A DNA stretch of 64,000 nt, taken from contig OZ038462.1 in assembly GCA_964036295.1 (NCBI GenBank), positions 32,005,355 to 32,069,354 on the forward strand. Direction: 5' to 3'. Source of the stretch: Plumapathes pennacea (lineage: Eukaryota > Cnidaria > Anthozoa > Antipatharia > Myriopathidae). The notes under the pieces were generated by a model. The model had not been told where the DNA came from. It searched no databases and worked only from the letters and a program-made list of their open reading frames with translations. Position numbers and translations under genes: made by a program. How positions within the stretch are numbered: position 1 is the stretch's first letter; the number at the start of each line of letters is the position of its first letter. Shown piece by piece: positions 34,601 to 46,548 of the stretch.

Positions 34601-37381
34601 AGAGCACTGGTACAACTGTAATATGTAGGTGACCATCGTGTCAAGTTCCCCTGTTCCACCTAGTAACAAGGAAAGCAACAGCCTTTAGCAAACTTAGATA
34701 GTATAGTACTGTATATGTAGTACACAAATGCACAGCTTCACTCAAATGGGTCTGTAATATAATATTATCACTTGCACGCAAGACACCTAGGGTTCAATAA
34801 TAGAAAATATTTACAATAAGGAGTACAATACATGTCTTAAAAGGTGCAATTTTGTATGACGGTTCGTTGGATTTGGCCCAAAAAGTCATGGAACAGACAG
34901 GAACTGATACATACCATATGTAAAAATTCTAGGTGCTGTGAGCTTCAGTTCATTCTTGGCACCAAGATGGTTCAACACTGCCACGCGAAAACCAAGCCCT
35001 GTGGCATAACCAGCAAATGTGCGCACATACTTTGTGTCACTGCAGTTAGCAATACCTGGAACTACAATAATAGTATCCACATCCTGCAGAAAGGAAGCAC
35101 CCATAACACAGGGTTAGCTGCAATATGATTTTGTTTAACCCAGGAGGGAGACAATATTATCTATAAAGTAGCATTATTTTAAAATATATTCTTTTTTTTT
35201 CCTGAAGTGCTGCAGACTCTTGTTATTCTGTTAGAATTTTCAAACACTCATTATTCACACTATTACTAATATGTTAGAGCCGTTTTCGGATGACTGTCGA
35301 AAACCAAAACCAAAGTAATCACACAGGCCAATCACAGAGACTGAGAGAAAACAGTTCAGCCAATATTGGAAGCCAAAGTAATTCGCATTTGGTCTTGCGT
35401 TTGGTTTTACTTTCCAATCAGCAGTGCGAGTACACGCCATCGCTTGCGTGAGAAGTGTTTGGTTTTGGTTTTGGTTTTGTTCCTGATTGGCTGAGCATGC
35501 TGACAAACTCGTGTGGACCAATCTGAAAGCGAAGTAAACGCAAAACCAAAGCAATCACACGATTACTTTCGACAGTCATCCAAAAACCGCTCTAAATGAA
35601 CTAACACACCAATGATTACTCACTATAAATTCTGAAAATGAACCTCCCTGGCCTCCCACTCCCCTCACAGAAAAAAATACAAAACCTGCAATTTGTATCT
35701 CTACCATATTTTAGACCTATAGTTTGATTATTGTTTCACCTGTTGATTCTCCTGTGCATTAACTGATTGAGGCTCAAACACATCAAATGTGACAGTAGCT
35801 CCATCATTCACTGCCAAACTGTGATGTTTGCTGTGCAAATCAGGAGGGTTCAGACGACCAAACTTGGACCCAATCATTGTTTGGAGATGTCCACTTCTCC
35901 CCCATAGCAGTGGTGGATCATAACTAAAGAAAAAAACGGGTTAAATTTATAAACTGTATTGAACTGGAAAAGATACAAAAGCTTTATTTTTGTATTTAAC
36001 AGATTTATGTTTCTGCTCTAAATTGCATTTCACTTGGATTCTTTTTATGATATGCTTTATTTTGCCTTCTTTTGCTTAGTTTTGTCATTCAAATCAGATC
36101 TCTGAATTTTATTCAGCTAAATTAAGTTCAATGTTTGAAACCACTGCCAAGCTTTTGTCAAATTCAATTCAGTTAAATTCAACTTGGCAGAAGTTCAACA
36201 ATTGAACTGGGCCTTTAATAATATTGAGGCTTTGTGGGACCACGCAGCTGAATATTTTGCCAAAAAAGATCTGTTTATTAGCATGAGCACCTATATCTTG
36301 TTTGACCCAGTGACTTTTATGTTGATCCTTTTTAAAAGTGGGTGCTTATTGCAAACATTAGCTGCTGACACCAATACTGGGAGCAGATAAACACACTAAG
36401 CAAGTTCTTATTTTAATACTTGATGCAAAACTTTGTGTTTAAATGATTATTTAGATCTAAATTGTCATCATCTGTAGATTATGATACTGTGTGCTAAAGA
36501 ATCTAACTTTGAGTGCATGACTGTGTAGATGCAGATTATCATAAACATAGTTACCAATTAAAGTATAGCCATGCTCTAGAATGATCGAGGTTTTGAATAA
36601 ATTATTTGGGGATTCATGCATTTAGAATATTAATTATAGCCACTCCCAATTTCAGTTTCAATAAGAAACTATACTGTCTTGTCTTACACATGAAATATTT
36701 GTGCTGCATAAACAAGTACATACTGTGTTCCATGAATTGTATTTGACTTTGGGTTTTCAAATGCCCGTTTGTTTGATGACGAAAATGAACAACAAATAAG
36801 TCGAAGTCTGTTTCGCGTCGTTAACACCCTCCATGCTGCCTATTAATTAATATTTATTATATGCACACTGACTCGATAAGATCGATAACAGCACAATCCA
36901 AAAGTACTATTGTAAGATGACTTTCGGCGTCTAGCTGCTGTAGTTACCAATTTAAAGATGACATGAAATGAATCACAATCTACGGATTACGTCATGCACG
37001 TTTGAAGCAGCACAGCAGCAGTCGATTGTTCACTTTGCTATGAACAATAAACATTCAAAGAAAACATTACACAAGCGTTCTGACGAACATTGGAGGGTCC
37101 AGTATGTGCAGAGACACAACTTATACTGTTCTACTTATTTGTAAAGAACACTTCTCTTTACAGGGACGTCTTGCGTGTTGTGTCGGCTGTCTAGCAAGTT
37201 TTACATGTGACGAATCGTCACAAACTTACCTTCCAAACAACGACGGGCAGCTATCAATTACTGATCTCATAAACGCCGTATCAGCACAGAGTTTAACAGG
37301 GGCAACTGATCTGTCAGTGAGCTTTAACACGCGTAGCAGAATGAAGCCCAAAACAATAAGAAGCGCCGGCAGCAAGAGCAT
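28611..37381 (-). CDS. ABHD2: ABHD2-like alpha/beta hydrolase, 8 exons
   Basis: Exons: 37381-37230, 35923-35740, 35083-34915, 34659-34476, 31502-31338, 30835-30766, 29752-29668, 28762-28611. Every junction is GT/AG and keeps frame, giving 386 residues. Exon 1 encodes an N-terminal membrane anchor (about residues 2-20). 'PPLLWGRSGHLQT' begins the conserved AB-hydrolase-4 family region. 'VPGIAN' and 'AVLNHLGA' follow. The nucleophile elbow is GFSMGG (Ser about 196), the acid is in SLDDPLV (Asp about 320-321) and the histidine is in HGGHLGF (about 352), so the triad is complete. Vertebrate ABHD2 is a membrane-bound monoacylglycerol/ester lipase; that function is inferred by family. Intron 4 (34475-31503) carries an antisense Gypsy remnant. 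Exon 1 faces the deaminase region in divergent orientation. Confidence 0.93.
28900..29141. mobile_element. MITE with GGGCCCGGTTTTTC termini
   Basis: GGGCCCGGTTTTTCAAAGCA at the left and TTCGAAAAACCGGGCCC at the right are inverted. Inner 'gattaggctaatcc' and 'gattagcttaatcg' arms continue the symmetry. It lies in ABHD2 intron 7 beside a pogo-like element. Confidence 0.75.
29148..29466. mobile_element. Two abutting pogo-like MITEs
   Basis: The left terminus is CAGCAGAACCCCGCTATCCCG. Two right termini occur, at about 29325 (GGGATTCTACTG) and 29466 (GGGGTTCTGCTG). The block is therefore a tandem or nested pair. The interior is built of 'ttcgagatagcgggg' phrases. Confidence 0.7.
30100..30269. mobile_element. 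Mutator-like foldback MITE with 11-bp target duplication
   Basis: The element is almost a full palindrome. ACCCTGGGTGCCAGAAGTTT opens it, and AAACCTCTGGCACCCAGGGT closes it. ATTTGTCTACT occurs directly on both sides (30089-30099 and 30270-30280), an 11-bp target duplication typical of Mutator-like transposons. It lies in ABHD2 intron 6. Confidence 0.8.
30400..30525. repeat. Imperfect inverted repeat
   Basis: CCCTCCTAGATCGTATTGCG and the opposing GGCAATATGATCTTGGGAGG are imperfect inverted copies around a GC-rich centre. It is probably another small foldback element. Confidence 0.5.
31640..31705. repeat. Poly-T tract (minus-strand poly-A)
   Basis: About 60 bases are almost entirely T. They lie in ABHD2 intron 4, near the acceptor of exon 5 in transcript sense. 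Confidence 0.85.
32165..32375. repeat. TTAACCCTTT-type dispersed repeat (copy 1)
   Basis: The repeat begins TTAACCCTTTCGTTCCTGAG and ends near GGAGTGAAATTAGG. An inverted relative lies at about 52860-53070. It is probably a MITE or SINE-like element of unknown class. Confidence 0.5.
32980..34275 (+). mobile_element. Decayed Ty3/Gypsy retrotransposon pol remnant
   Basis: Fragments in changing frames recall Gypsy pol in order. A reverse-transcriptase stretch ('FCVDYRRLNEVAKKNVHPL', 'MSLGLTNAPATFQRA' and a region resembling the catalytic loop) lies at about 33000-33420. An RNase H-like stretch ('FKRQVSRWL') lies at about 33530-33700. An integrase zinc-binding-like stretch ('WHKHVVDYRTRCRKGG', then 'RAPIETSHVEY') lies at about 34105-34220. 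Many stops and frameshifts interrupt it and no LTRs are visible. It is inactive, and antisense to ABHD2 within intron 4. Confidence 0.85.
35277..35594. mobile_element. MITE with TAGAGC...GCTCTA termini (copy 2)
   Basis: This is the same family as 13876-14166, in the opposite orientation and about 10% divergent by eye. AGAGCCGTTTTCGGATGACT opens it and AGTCATCCAAAAACCGCTCT closes it. It lies in ABHD2 intron 2. Confidence 0.85.
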
Positions 37382-37811
37382 GTTTACACACACTTACGAG
37401 CCCACAGTACGTATGGTCGGCAAACGTTCGTTGCAAGTGACGTCACATTTGGGGCAGAGGCCTCAATTGAGTTTGAGTGCGAGTTCCAGTTGAGTGTTTT
37501 TTTGTACTATCTTTAGCTCAACAGGCTGAGAAGCAAATGATATTTTCATTCCCACCTGGCTCTAAGTAACATTAAATAACGAGGGAAAGTATTCAATAAA
37601 GGTGCTGAAAAGGACTTTGAAAAACTACCAAATACAGTGCCAGATGAACTCAAGACTGCAAGCGGCGCGAGAATATGGATTTTGTTTTCGAGTGGTAAAA
37701 ACTAATAAAAACTAATAATTTGGACAATGCGTTTGCGCATAAAACCCGCGAACCAACAACGTTCAGACTGAATTTCATGATTTTGTGAATAACCTGCACT
37801 TCCTCTTGGCG

Positions 37812-37949
37812 TTCTATAGACTGACTCAACTGTCAGTGAAACCATACGAGATCGGGATATCCCGAGTTTGTCAACAGTTTGAGCATGACTGCCGACAGCG
37901 TAGTAGCGTTTGTTTTTATCAGAAGTGGAATATTCAAACCATTTTTCAC
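37812..37949 (-). pseudogene. Duplicated exon-like fragment (copy A), family unknown
   Basis: After a good acceptor (ggcacag) an open frame reads 'EKWFEYSTSDKNKRYYAVGS' and then 'AQTVDKLGISRSRMVSLTVE'. The sister fragment at 43753-43895 differs mainly in ways that keep the frame. Here the frame runs on past the point where the sister has a stop. No flanking exons were found. I do not recognise the domain. Confidence 0.35.
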
Positions 37950-39513
37950 CTGTGCCTGGAGTATTTGAGCTTCTAGAGAATATGACACAGCCCTGGGCTC
38001 TCTCGGAAATCAGGCGTCATAGTTGTCGATCCTATCCCGTTGTGCCCCGTGCGCCCTTTAATATTTTTTTCTCCCCATTCTTTTTTTTTTTTTTTTTTTT
38101 TTGTCCTCCCCGTTTCCGATAAAGGGAGCCTCTGAGGGAAGAGAGATTCAAAGTGAGGCTAGCCTGGCGCAAAATTTGCCAGACATGAAACAAGAATGTT
38201 TCTATCGCTCTAAACCACCAAGCATTGGCGTATACAGAGGAGATGCACAGGCTTCATTGTGGGAGTTTACAAGTTTATGATTAACTTTGGTATTTAAACA
38301 AAAGCGGCTATGGGCCTTTGTCCATAGCCATATCAGTCCAATTTCGTGTTGTGTGATCAGTTGCCCAGTAAACAGAGCTTAGGCAAGGCAGCATTAGGGA
38401 TGTCCCTAACTTTAAGGAAGGAGAAAAGGCATAAAATAAGTCGATCCTCGGCAAAAACAAACGATATCTTACGTTCGTTCAGAAATTCAACCCCTGGAAG
38501 TGTGTTAGGACTCAATTCAAACATGTGTTCTAAGCCTAAAAGAAACAAATAAAACGTATTTCCGATACTATAAGAAATTCGATAACCGCGAGTTTTCCAT
38601 CTGAGCAATTAATGGGTCGCCAAGTTCGCAACACGCGAGCGTGTTAGGGTTAGAAAACAACCTTAATTTCGCTGACCCACTGCAAAACATCTTAATTTTT
38701 TATCATAAACTGACTAGTTATCACCTGTGAAGTAGTTAATATTTATAGCTTCCACATGTTAAGGCAGCCTGGCTAGATCAAACTACTAGATAAATACCGT
38801 TACCCAACATGTCTTTTTTTCGATGCATGATACGCCCCTTATAGATGTTAGCTGTTATTTACCTACATCGAAATTATCGCTTAGCGTTTCCCTGAACGCT
38901 CTCCTTTCGCAGAGAAAGCTGCCGAAGGTACGAAACTATCCATGTCTACTGATTAACTTTTCCAAAATATAGTTGTTACTAGAGTACATGATAATCGCAG
39001 ATGTCCCCTCGCCCACGCAGATATTCTTGGGTTTTCGGGAAGTGGGATTCTTGTCTATATTTTCCGTTTGGAGATTATTTTAAAATCGTTTTTACCGAAA
39101 CCATGGTTGTATAGCGACGTCACCATGCAGTCGGCCGCTAAAAAAATATGTTTGTCTGATTTAGTTTAGACAACGTGCACAGTCAGATGCGTTTTCAAGT
39201 TTTCGTAGACAAGCTAAACTCCAAAATTCACTGATACAATTTTCTGTAAGCAACTACAGAATACATCCAGGTTAAAATCGTGACTCAATAGTTTTGCACA
39301 GTCAGGCGATCTTCGAAACCGATCTTTTTTTTATCTTTAATTTAATGAAGCCGCGATTGCTCCAGCCAACGCTGCATCCTAACTTAAAACGTGTATAGTT
39401 TTTGACTGTATAAATTACGTTTCTTCGAGTATAACAAATTTAAAACTGAAAGCGCGAGTCAAAATCTCGGAAAGATGTTAATTATGCATATGTATTGTCT
39501 GAGTCACACACTA

Positions 39514-39690
39514 CAGTAGAACCCCGTTATCACGAACTGAGTTATCTCGAACTCCCCGCTATCTCGAACAGAATCTGATTTCCTCGGAAATTAACTGGGT
39601 AGAAATTTCCCTCGGTAGAACCCAGCTGTCTCGATTTCCCACTATCTCGAACTATTTCTCGCTTCCGAGAGTTCAAGATAGCGGGGTTTT
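39514..39690. mobile_element. pogo-like MITE at the end of unit A
   Basis: The left terminus is CAGTAGAACCCCGTTATCACG. The right terminus ends GATAGCGGGGTTTT and has decayed. It is orthologous in position to the element at 46056-46296, so it was inserted before the A/B duplication. Confidence 0.7.
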
Positions 39691-40039
39691 AATCTTGCAC
39701 GAAGGCACTCTGAAATAGCTTCGAAAATTAGCGAAAAAGCCACAATATCTGTATAATCCTACTTGGTGTTCATTACAGTCCCGGTCTTCGGGGCATCAAA
39801 CCACAAAATATACGGCGATTGTTGAAATACACGAAAGACGTTTGCAACTAGCATATACTGTAGTCACTGTAATTATTCAAAACTCACCGGTACCCTGAAG
39901 GTCGTAGTGTTAGTTCTTTTCTAGTAAATGAAGCTCATTAACCATAAACATTATATCGTCTAGTATGTTACCCTTAAGTGATTTAGAAGTATAGAGCAGC
40001 CCTTACACAGTTCGAAAATTCCAATCTCCATTACATTAA

Positions 40040-41564
40040 GGTGGCTCCATAGGGTATTTCCCTGCACTTGCTTGTATTTAGTTTATGACACCAATACCGT
40101 CATATTTTCATTTCATTATATTCTTTCTTGATAAAATTTGCAGGGTAGATGTTTCGAAAGGTCTGTTGCGTATAAATCTTACTTTTGTCACTCTAGTGTG
40201 GTTGCTATGGAAACAATATGTCCTTGAAAAAAAGGTCTTCCACCCCATTTTCAAACTTTCTGCTCTATTTTCTGGAGTTTTCTTCGGTGAATTTTTCTGA
40301 AACTTTCAGTATGTTTAGAGATTTGTATAAGGTAAACATAACTGTGAAAAAAAGTTGGGGTTAGAGGAGCGGATTTCGAGCTAATTGTCAATTTATGTTT
40401 TTTGCAAATAAAAAAAAATCTGCTCCATAAATTTCCATTAAAATCAAATATTACAAAACCGGATATAATCTTCGTTTGCCTGCAAAATTTAAGACAGATT
40501 CACGGAAGGAAACTCGAGAAAAATGCAGAGAAAACTTGATATTTTACGTGCGTATTGCGCCATCAAATGCAAAATAATGACTCGACAAGATCGACAAGTG
40601 CGGATGCGTTAGCCGTAATTGTAAACACGAGGAGAAAGCGGCGATCACACGCCAGCAAGTACAGCAAGTTTTCTTGGTGCGAAGCTAAAAGGAAACACCA
40701 TGCAATTCCTGAATTTCTGTCTTGAGAAGCTTGTACTGGATGTCAGCCACAAATTATGCTGTGCGAACTACTGTTGGCGAAGTCTCGAACAATTTGCTGT
40801 TCAACAACTCAATCCTTTTCAATACAAAGCCGTGAAGACCGTTCGAAAGTCGTCAGTTCAAGCCGTCGTATGCTAGTCCACTAGCTCCCAACAAGTTTGT
40901 TGGCAGTTGTGTCCCATCAAGTTCATTCATACTTATTCAGTACAGTTCGTGAATATTAATTTTAGTTTTGCGACTGCTCACCTGAGATAATATGCCACAG
41001 ACTGACACGGGATCAAACTCTGCAGGTTAGTAGGATTTGCAGAGCTTCATAACAACGCCAATAATTTCTGTCTAAGCTTGCTTACTTCCAAGAATTGCTC
41101 TCAGTGTTGTGACTAGGCCGAATGTGCTGGTTTGCCCATTGCAACTGCTGATTGCCGAAATGACCGTTCGAGCCGCGTTTGTCACGGCTGTTCATTTCAA
41201 AGTCAAACAGAATAAAATCTGAATTGTAGAACTTCTTCATCGTGTGTTGCTTGTTTAGTTATTGGCCTGACAGGATGTGCAGAAACAATACTTTCAAACT
41301 AATTCAATAGAGTTATATACATTCGAAGGCAAAGTGATAAAGATCGGCGATCAAGTAAAGCCGGCGTGTACTTAGTTTGATTGAAAGGCTTGCAAGTTTG
41401 GTTTCTTCGTGACGTGCACGCATCGTAAACTGTTTTTATTCCGAGTTTTTAGAATTTCCTGTTAAATTCAGATTTTCTCCAAAGAATTACGAAAGTCGGG
41501 CTTTTATTTCATTGTGATTTTGGTGCCCACCCGAAATTGCGTCTGAAAACCCTATGGAGCCACC
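40040..41564. mobile_element. 1.5-kb non-autonomous DNA transposon with TTAA target site
   Basis: Perfect 16-bp terminal inverted repeats GGTGGCTCCATAGGGT (40040-40055 and 41549-41564) are flanked on both sides by TTAA. TTAA duplications mark Kolobok and piggyBac elements, and I recall GGTGG-type ends from Kolobok-like families. No transposase frame of useful length is present, so it would depend on an autonomous partner. It is intact at both ends and sits between duplication units A and B. Confidence 0.85.
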
Positions 41565-41871
41565 TTAAATACCCGCGGCGGTCTTGTCAAAACTTTGCCG
41601 GCTTCATCCTCAATGTAAACGTCGAACGGTAAAATTTGCCAAGGTACGTGATTGTTCGATTCCACAGACTGTATTTTGCTGATCCTTTCCGAAGAAGTAT
41701 CCGAGTTTTAACACCGCTCCAGTCGATGCCTTAAATACAGCGTTTCATGCCTTTTATGGCCAGCAAGCTTGCCTCCCATGCAATGGCAAAATATCCGGGC
41801 AGTTTATAACCCACTCCAAAGTTGACAGGGATGATACCTTAAACAATGGCAAACGTGCTGTTAACCTGCAA

Positions 41872-42350
41872 ACATGTTAATTTTTTATCATAAACTGAGT
41901 AGTTATCACCTGTGAACTATAGTTAATATTTATGGCTACACGCTGTGTCAGCCCATAATAGCTCTGTCAACAAGAGACTTTCTTCAGTTCCTCAACAAAA
42001 ATTTCAATTTCAGTTCCTCGACAATCGCACCGCTACGCCTCAGCTCAAGAAGGAATGTAAGTTCTTTCGCAAACTGCTTCCACGTGTTAAGGTAACCTAG
42101 CTAGCCTAGAGAACTAAAAAATTAAAAGATTACGAGTATAGATAAATGCATACCGTTGCCCCACAGGTGTATTTGTTTTTTCGATACATGATACGCCTCC
42201 ATGATGCAAGTCTTAAAACTGATGTAATGTTAACTGTTAATTATCTACATCAAAATTATCGCTTCTCGTCTCCCCCAACGCTTTTCCTTTCGCAGAGAAA
42301 GCTGCCAAAGGTATCAAATTATGTCCACTGATCAGTTACTTTTAAAACAT
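41872..42350. repeat. Upstream repeat module, copy C
   Basis: This contains the two exon-like cores that also occur upstream of the deaminase-like genes. One is 'ttcag' followed by TTCCTCGACAATCGCACCGC and a 'gtaagttct' donor-like end (about 42015-42065). The other is 'tttcgcag' followed by AGAAAGCTGCC (about 42292). No downstream gene follows this copy before 47.1 kb. Confidence 0.7.
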
Positions 42351-42734
42351 TTTTGTTATGAGCTTGCATATTAAGTTTAAAGTTATGGAAGCATCAGAGG
42401 GATCATGAAGTTCAATTTTTTCTATGTAGCTTAGCGACCAATTTTCCCGAGAAACTAACACACGAAACAAAAGGAGGCTTAAAGTCAACTTTTCTTCGTA
42501 TAGCTTATGCCACTGTTGCTTTGATGCATTTTCGTATTACTGAATTGAATTTTAATATCCTATTTCTTGCCCATCACCACTTATAACGAATGAGAACAGT
42601 ATTGAAAAAATGAAAGTTTAAGTTAGCAGATATTCAGACGATATTATTTCTATATATCAGGGATTGGTGTGCGGCGCATAAGAAGCGAACCTGATTCGAG
42701 AACGGTTAATGTCTAGTATGCTTTTGCATGTAGA

Positions 42735-42865
42735 CTCTGTCCCTCTCTGTTTCTGTCCGTCACTTTCCTTATGTCTCTGTTTCTTTCTTGGTGTCTGTCT
42801 CGCGCAAACACATGCCATGTGATCTGAGATCGTTTCCTTGTACTAGCCAATCAGCGCCAGAAAAG
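42735..42865. repeat. TCTGTCTC-rich block duplicated at 46305-46430
   Basis: 'gtgtctgtctcgcgcaa', 'cacatgccatgt', 'ctgagatcgtttcctt' and 'agccaatcagcgccagaaaag' occur in the same order at both places. It is part of the same patchwork of local duplications. Confidence 0.75.
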
Positions 42866-43329
42866 CACAATCAAGATTTTAAACCCATATGCGATTACGC
42901 GCCTCGCACCTTGATGTGTCGGCCATGTTGGGCTAGACTGGAACATCTCTGTTTCTGTGCACTCTTTCTTTCGTTTGCTTTCCTTACCTTACCTTCAGAA
43001 GCGTTCATCTGATTTTACCAGCACATCTGCAGTGAATAATACGAGCGGTGTTTTCCATTCCGTCCAAAAAATTGTTACACTCGAATTACGACTGTTACGT
43101 CCCAACACAGAACTCGAATAAACAATTTAACTCCCTGCTAAAGGAAAACCTTAACTTTTAGGGGACACCCTTAACTTTTGACAACAACCGAGCGGTAGTA
43201 AAGTTTTTTGCAAAAAGTGGGCAAAACTTACCGAGTTGCAAGGTGATGCGCTGACCAGACATCGCAGGCGGTTCACGCATGCGCATGCATTATTGCGACC
43301 TGTTTATGAGTGCAAGTTCCAGTTGACTT

Positions 43330-43383
43330 GTTTGTTTATTTGTTTGTTTGTTTGTTTGTTTGTTTGTTTGTTTGCTTGTTTTT
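43330..43383. repeat. (TTTG)n microsatellite
   Basis: About 12 units with minor interruptions, at the left edge of duplication unit B. Confidence 0.9.
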
Positions 43384-43752
43384 GTATTATCGTTAGCTCA
43401 ACAGGCTGAGAAGCAAATGATACTTTTATTCCCACCTGGCTCTAAGTAACATTAAGTAACAAGGGAAAATATTCAATAAAGGTGCTGAAAAGGACTTTGA
43501 AAACTGCTAAATTCAGTGCCAGAGCAACTCAAGACTGCAAAGTTCACAGCAATGAATAGAGGCACGATAAGTATGGATTTTATTTCTGAGTGGTAAAAAC
43601 TAATTTGGACAATGCGTCTGCGCATAATAATTTGAACCTATGCCTGTGCATAAAATAAACCTGCGATTTGCAGAGCGCTGAACCAACAACGCTCACACTA
43701 AGTTTCATGATTTTGTCTCAAAAGTAAATAACCTGCACTCCCTCTTGGCGTT

Positions 43753-43895
43753 CTATTGAGGAAAGACTAACTCAACTGTCAGTGAAACCATACGAGATCG
43801 AGATATCCCGAGTTTGTCAACAGTTTGAACATGACTGCCGACAGTGTAGTAGCGTTTGTTTCCATCAGAAGTGGAGTATTCAAACCATATTTCAC
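43753..43895 (-). pseudogene. Duplicated exon-like fragment (copy B), family unknown
   Basis: After the acceptor 'ggcacag' the frame reads 'EIWFEYSTSDGNKRYYTVGS' and then 'VQTVDKLGISRSRMVSLTVE', ending in a TAG stop. The copy at 37812-37949 is closely related and also open. It could be the last exon of an unrecognised gene, or a coding fragment carried by the duplication. No partner exons were found to the right. Confidence 0.35.
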
Positions 43896-46055
43896 CTGTG
43901 CCAAAATTGTTCACAATAAGCTTATGAACAACTAACCAATAAATAAAAGCATACAAGTTTGACAAAGTAGCGCTATACCCGCATATAAGTCAAGGGCTCA
44001 GTGGCAAAACCTGCGGCCGGGTCCGCTAAACTCCTCTTCGGTGTCTCCTGATCAGTGTCGCCCCCACCAGACCTGCCCTCCTCCTGCTGGTTAAATGGAA
44101 GTCGCTTTTACCTCGGACAGGTTTTCCTTAGCATTATGCTCCTTGACCGAATGGATCTTTATCAATCTGTCCGCGACGGGCTCCCTCGGAAATCAGACGT
44201 CATTTTGAAAACATTATGTGGCAGAGGCTCTAGCTCCTTCTCCCTTCCCGTTGTTCCCCGCGCGCCCTTTAATATTTTTTCTCCCCATTCTTCTTTTCTT
44301 TTTTTCTTTTTCGTGTTTTTTTTTTTGTTTTTTTTTTTTTTTTCCCGTTCCCGATAAAGGCTTCTGCGGAGGAGAGAGATTCAAAGTGAGGCTAATCTGG
44401 CACGAAAAACAAGATGAGTGTTTCTATTGCTCTAAACCACCAAGGCGTAAACAGAGGAGATGCACAGGCTTCATTGTGGGAGTTTACATGTTTATGATTA
44501 ACTTTGGTATTTAAACAAAAGCGGCTATGGGCCTCAGTTCAATTTCGTGTTGTGTGATCAGTTGCCCAGTAAACAGAGCTTAGGCAAGGCAGCATTAGGG
44601 ACGTCCTAACTGAAGGAGAAAAGGCATAAAATAAGTCGATCCTCGACAAAAACAAACAATATCTTACGTCTGCAGCTCAGAAGTTTAACCCCTGGAAGTG
44701 TGTTAGGCCGCACAGATATGTTCTAAGCCTAAAAGAAACGAAAAAAATATATTCCGATACTATAAGAAATTCAATAACCGCGAGTTTTCCATCTGAGTAT
44801 TAGCATAGGTAGCCCAAGCTATTGGAGCGTCATATCACATGCACGCTGGTATTAATAGGTCGCCAAGTTCGCAACACGAGCGGGTTAGGACACAGGTAGC
44901 CCAAGCTATTGGAGCGTGTCTAGGGGGGATTTAGCGAAGCAAAAATGAACGGATCGCGCTGAAATCGCTACAGTGGCAAAAAAAAAAAAAATAATAATAA
45001 AAAATACACACAGGAACAAGATACGTAAGTTCGTTGCCGTGAGTTCGCAAACGACAAAAATCTGCCATACAAATCCTTATAAAATCCAACCGTCTTGAAA
45101 ATTGCTTGAAAACCCTACTGTAAAACATGTTAATTTTTTATCGTAAACTGAGTAGTTATCACCTGTGAAGTAGTTAATATTTTACGGTTGCACGCTGTCT
45201 CAGCCCATATTAGCTGTGTTAAAATAGACTTTCTTCAGTTCCTCGACGATCGCACCGCTACGCCTCGGCTTAAGAAGAAAATGTAAGTTCTTTCGCAAAT
45301 TAGCACTAGGAGAGCTAAAAATAATCAGACTACTAGATAAATACCGTTGCCCGACATGTCTTTGTTTTTGTTTTTTGTTTTGTTTTTTCGATACATGATA
45401 CGACCTTATAGATGTAATGTTAGCTGTTATTTATGAACATCGAAGTTATATCGCTTAGCGTTTCCCTGAACGCTTCTCCTTTCGTAGAGAAAGCTGCCGA
45501 AGGTATGAAATTATGTCCACTGATCAGCTTTTTCAAAATATAATTGTTACTAGAAATACGTGATAATCGCAGATATCCCCTCGCCCACGCAGATACCCCT
45601 GGGTTTTCGGGAAGCGGAATTCTTGTCTATATTTTCCGCTTGCACGGAGGTTATTTTAAAGTCGTTTTTACAAACCATGGTTGTATAGCGACGTCACCAG
45701 TCGTCTGCTAAAAAAAAATTGTTTGTTTGGTTTAGTTTAGACAACGTGCACAGTCAGATGCGTTTTCAAGTTTTCGTAGGCAAGCTAAACTCCAAAATTC
45801 ACTGATACGTGACTCAATCAGTTTTGCACAGTCAGGGGATCTTCGAAACCGATCTTTTCTTTATCTTTAATTTAATGAAGCCGCGATTGCTCCAGCCAAC
45901 GCTGTGTCCTAACCAACTTGTACGTTTTTACCATATTAAATTACGTTTCTTCGAGTATAACAAATTTAAAACTGAAAGCGCGAGTCGCTTGTTCACTATT
46001 TCAAAGTCTCGGAAATACGTTAATTATGCATATGTATTGTTTGGGTCACACACTA

Positions 46056-46296
46056 CAGTAGAACCCCGCTATCTCGAACTCGGCTATCTCGAACAGAATC
46101 CGATTTCCCTCGCAAATTAACTTGGTAGAAACTTCCCTTGGTAGAACCCCGCTATCTCGATCCCCCACTATCTCGAACAGAATCCGATTTCCCTCGCAAA
46201 TTAACTTGGTAGAAATTTCCCTCGGTAGAATCCCGCTATCTCGATCCCCCACTATCTCGAACTTTTTCTCGCTTCCTTGAGATAGCGGGGTTCTAC
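46056..46296. mobile_element. pogo-like MITE with internal duplication
   Basis: CAGTAGAACCCCGCTATCTCG starts the element, and GATAGCGGGGTTCTACCG ends it. The phrase 'cagaatccgatttccctcgc' occurs twice inside, giving a stutter of the interior relative to the element at 39514. Confidence 0.75.
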
Positions 46297-46548
46297 CGAC
46301 TCTCTTCCTCTCTGTTTCTGTCTGTCTCTTTCTTTATGTCTCTATCTCTGTCTTGGTGTCTGTCTCGCGCAAGCACATGCCATGTATTCTGAGATCGTTT
46401 CCTTAGCCAATCAGCGCCAGAAAAGTTTTACCAACTGCATCGACAAGTTACAATGCGGGCAAAGGATCATAGGCTTTTTAGATTGGCTACCCCTGACAAC
46501 TCAAGGAAGTCAGAATTTCAGATCGCATAGCGCCCATGAGCACAAACT

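Larger units (their letters stand above)
37500..39692. repeat. Segmental duplication unit A
   Basis: Ordered blocks here recur at 43385-46296. They include 'gctcaacaggctgagaagca', 'cccacctggctctaagtaac', 'gttgcccagtaaacagagct', 'cagagaaagctgccgaagg' and the pogo-like element at the end. Divergence is moderate with many small indels. A large block of unit B between 44810 and 45120 has no counterpart here. Confidence 0.8.
43385..46296. repeat. Segmental duplication unit B
   Basis: This is the counterpart of unit A (37500-39692). It carries additional copies of the upstream repeat module (45120-45310, and 'cagagaaagctgccgaagg' near 45486). It ends with a pogo-like MITE whose interior is itself duplicated. 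Confidence 0.8.

Noticed and set aside
37104-37493. 129-residue plus-strand open frame
   Set aside because: It is antisense to ABHD2 exon 1, which has a membrane anchor, correct splice donor and frame continuity with exon 2 on the minus strand.
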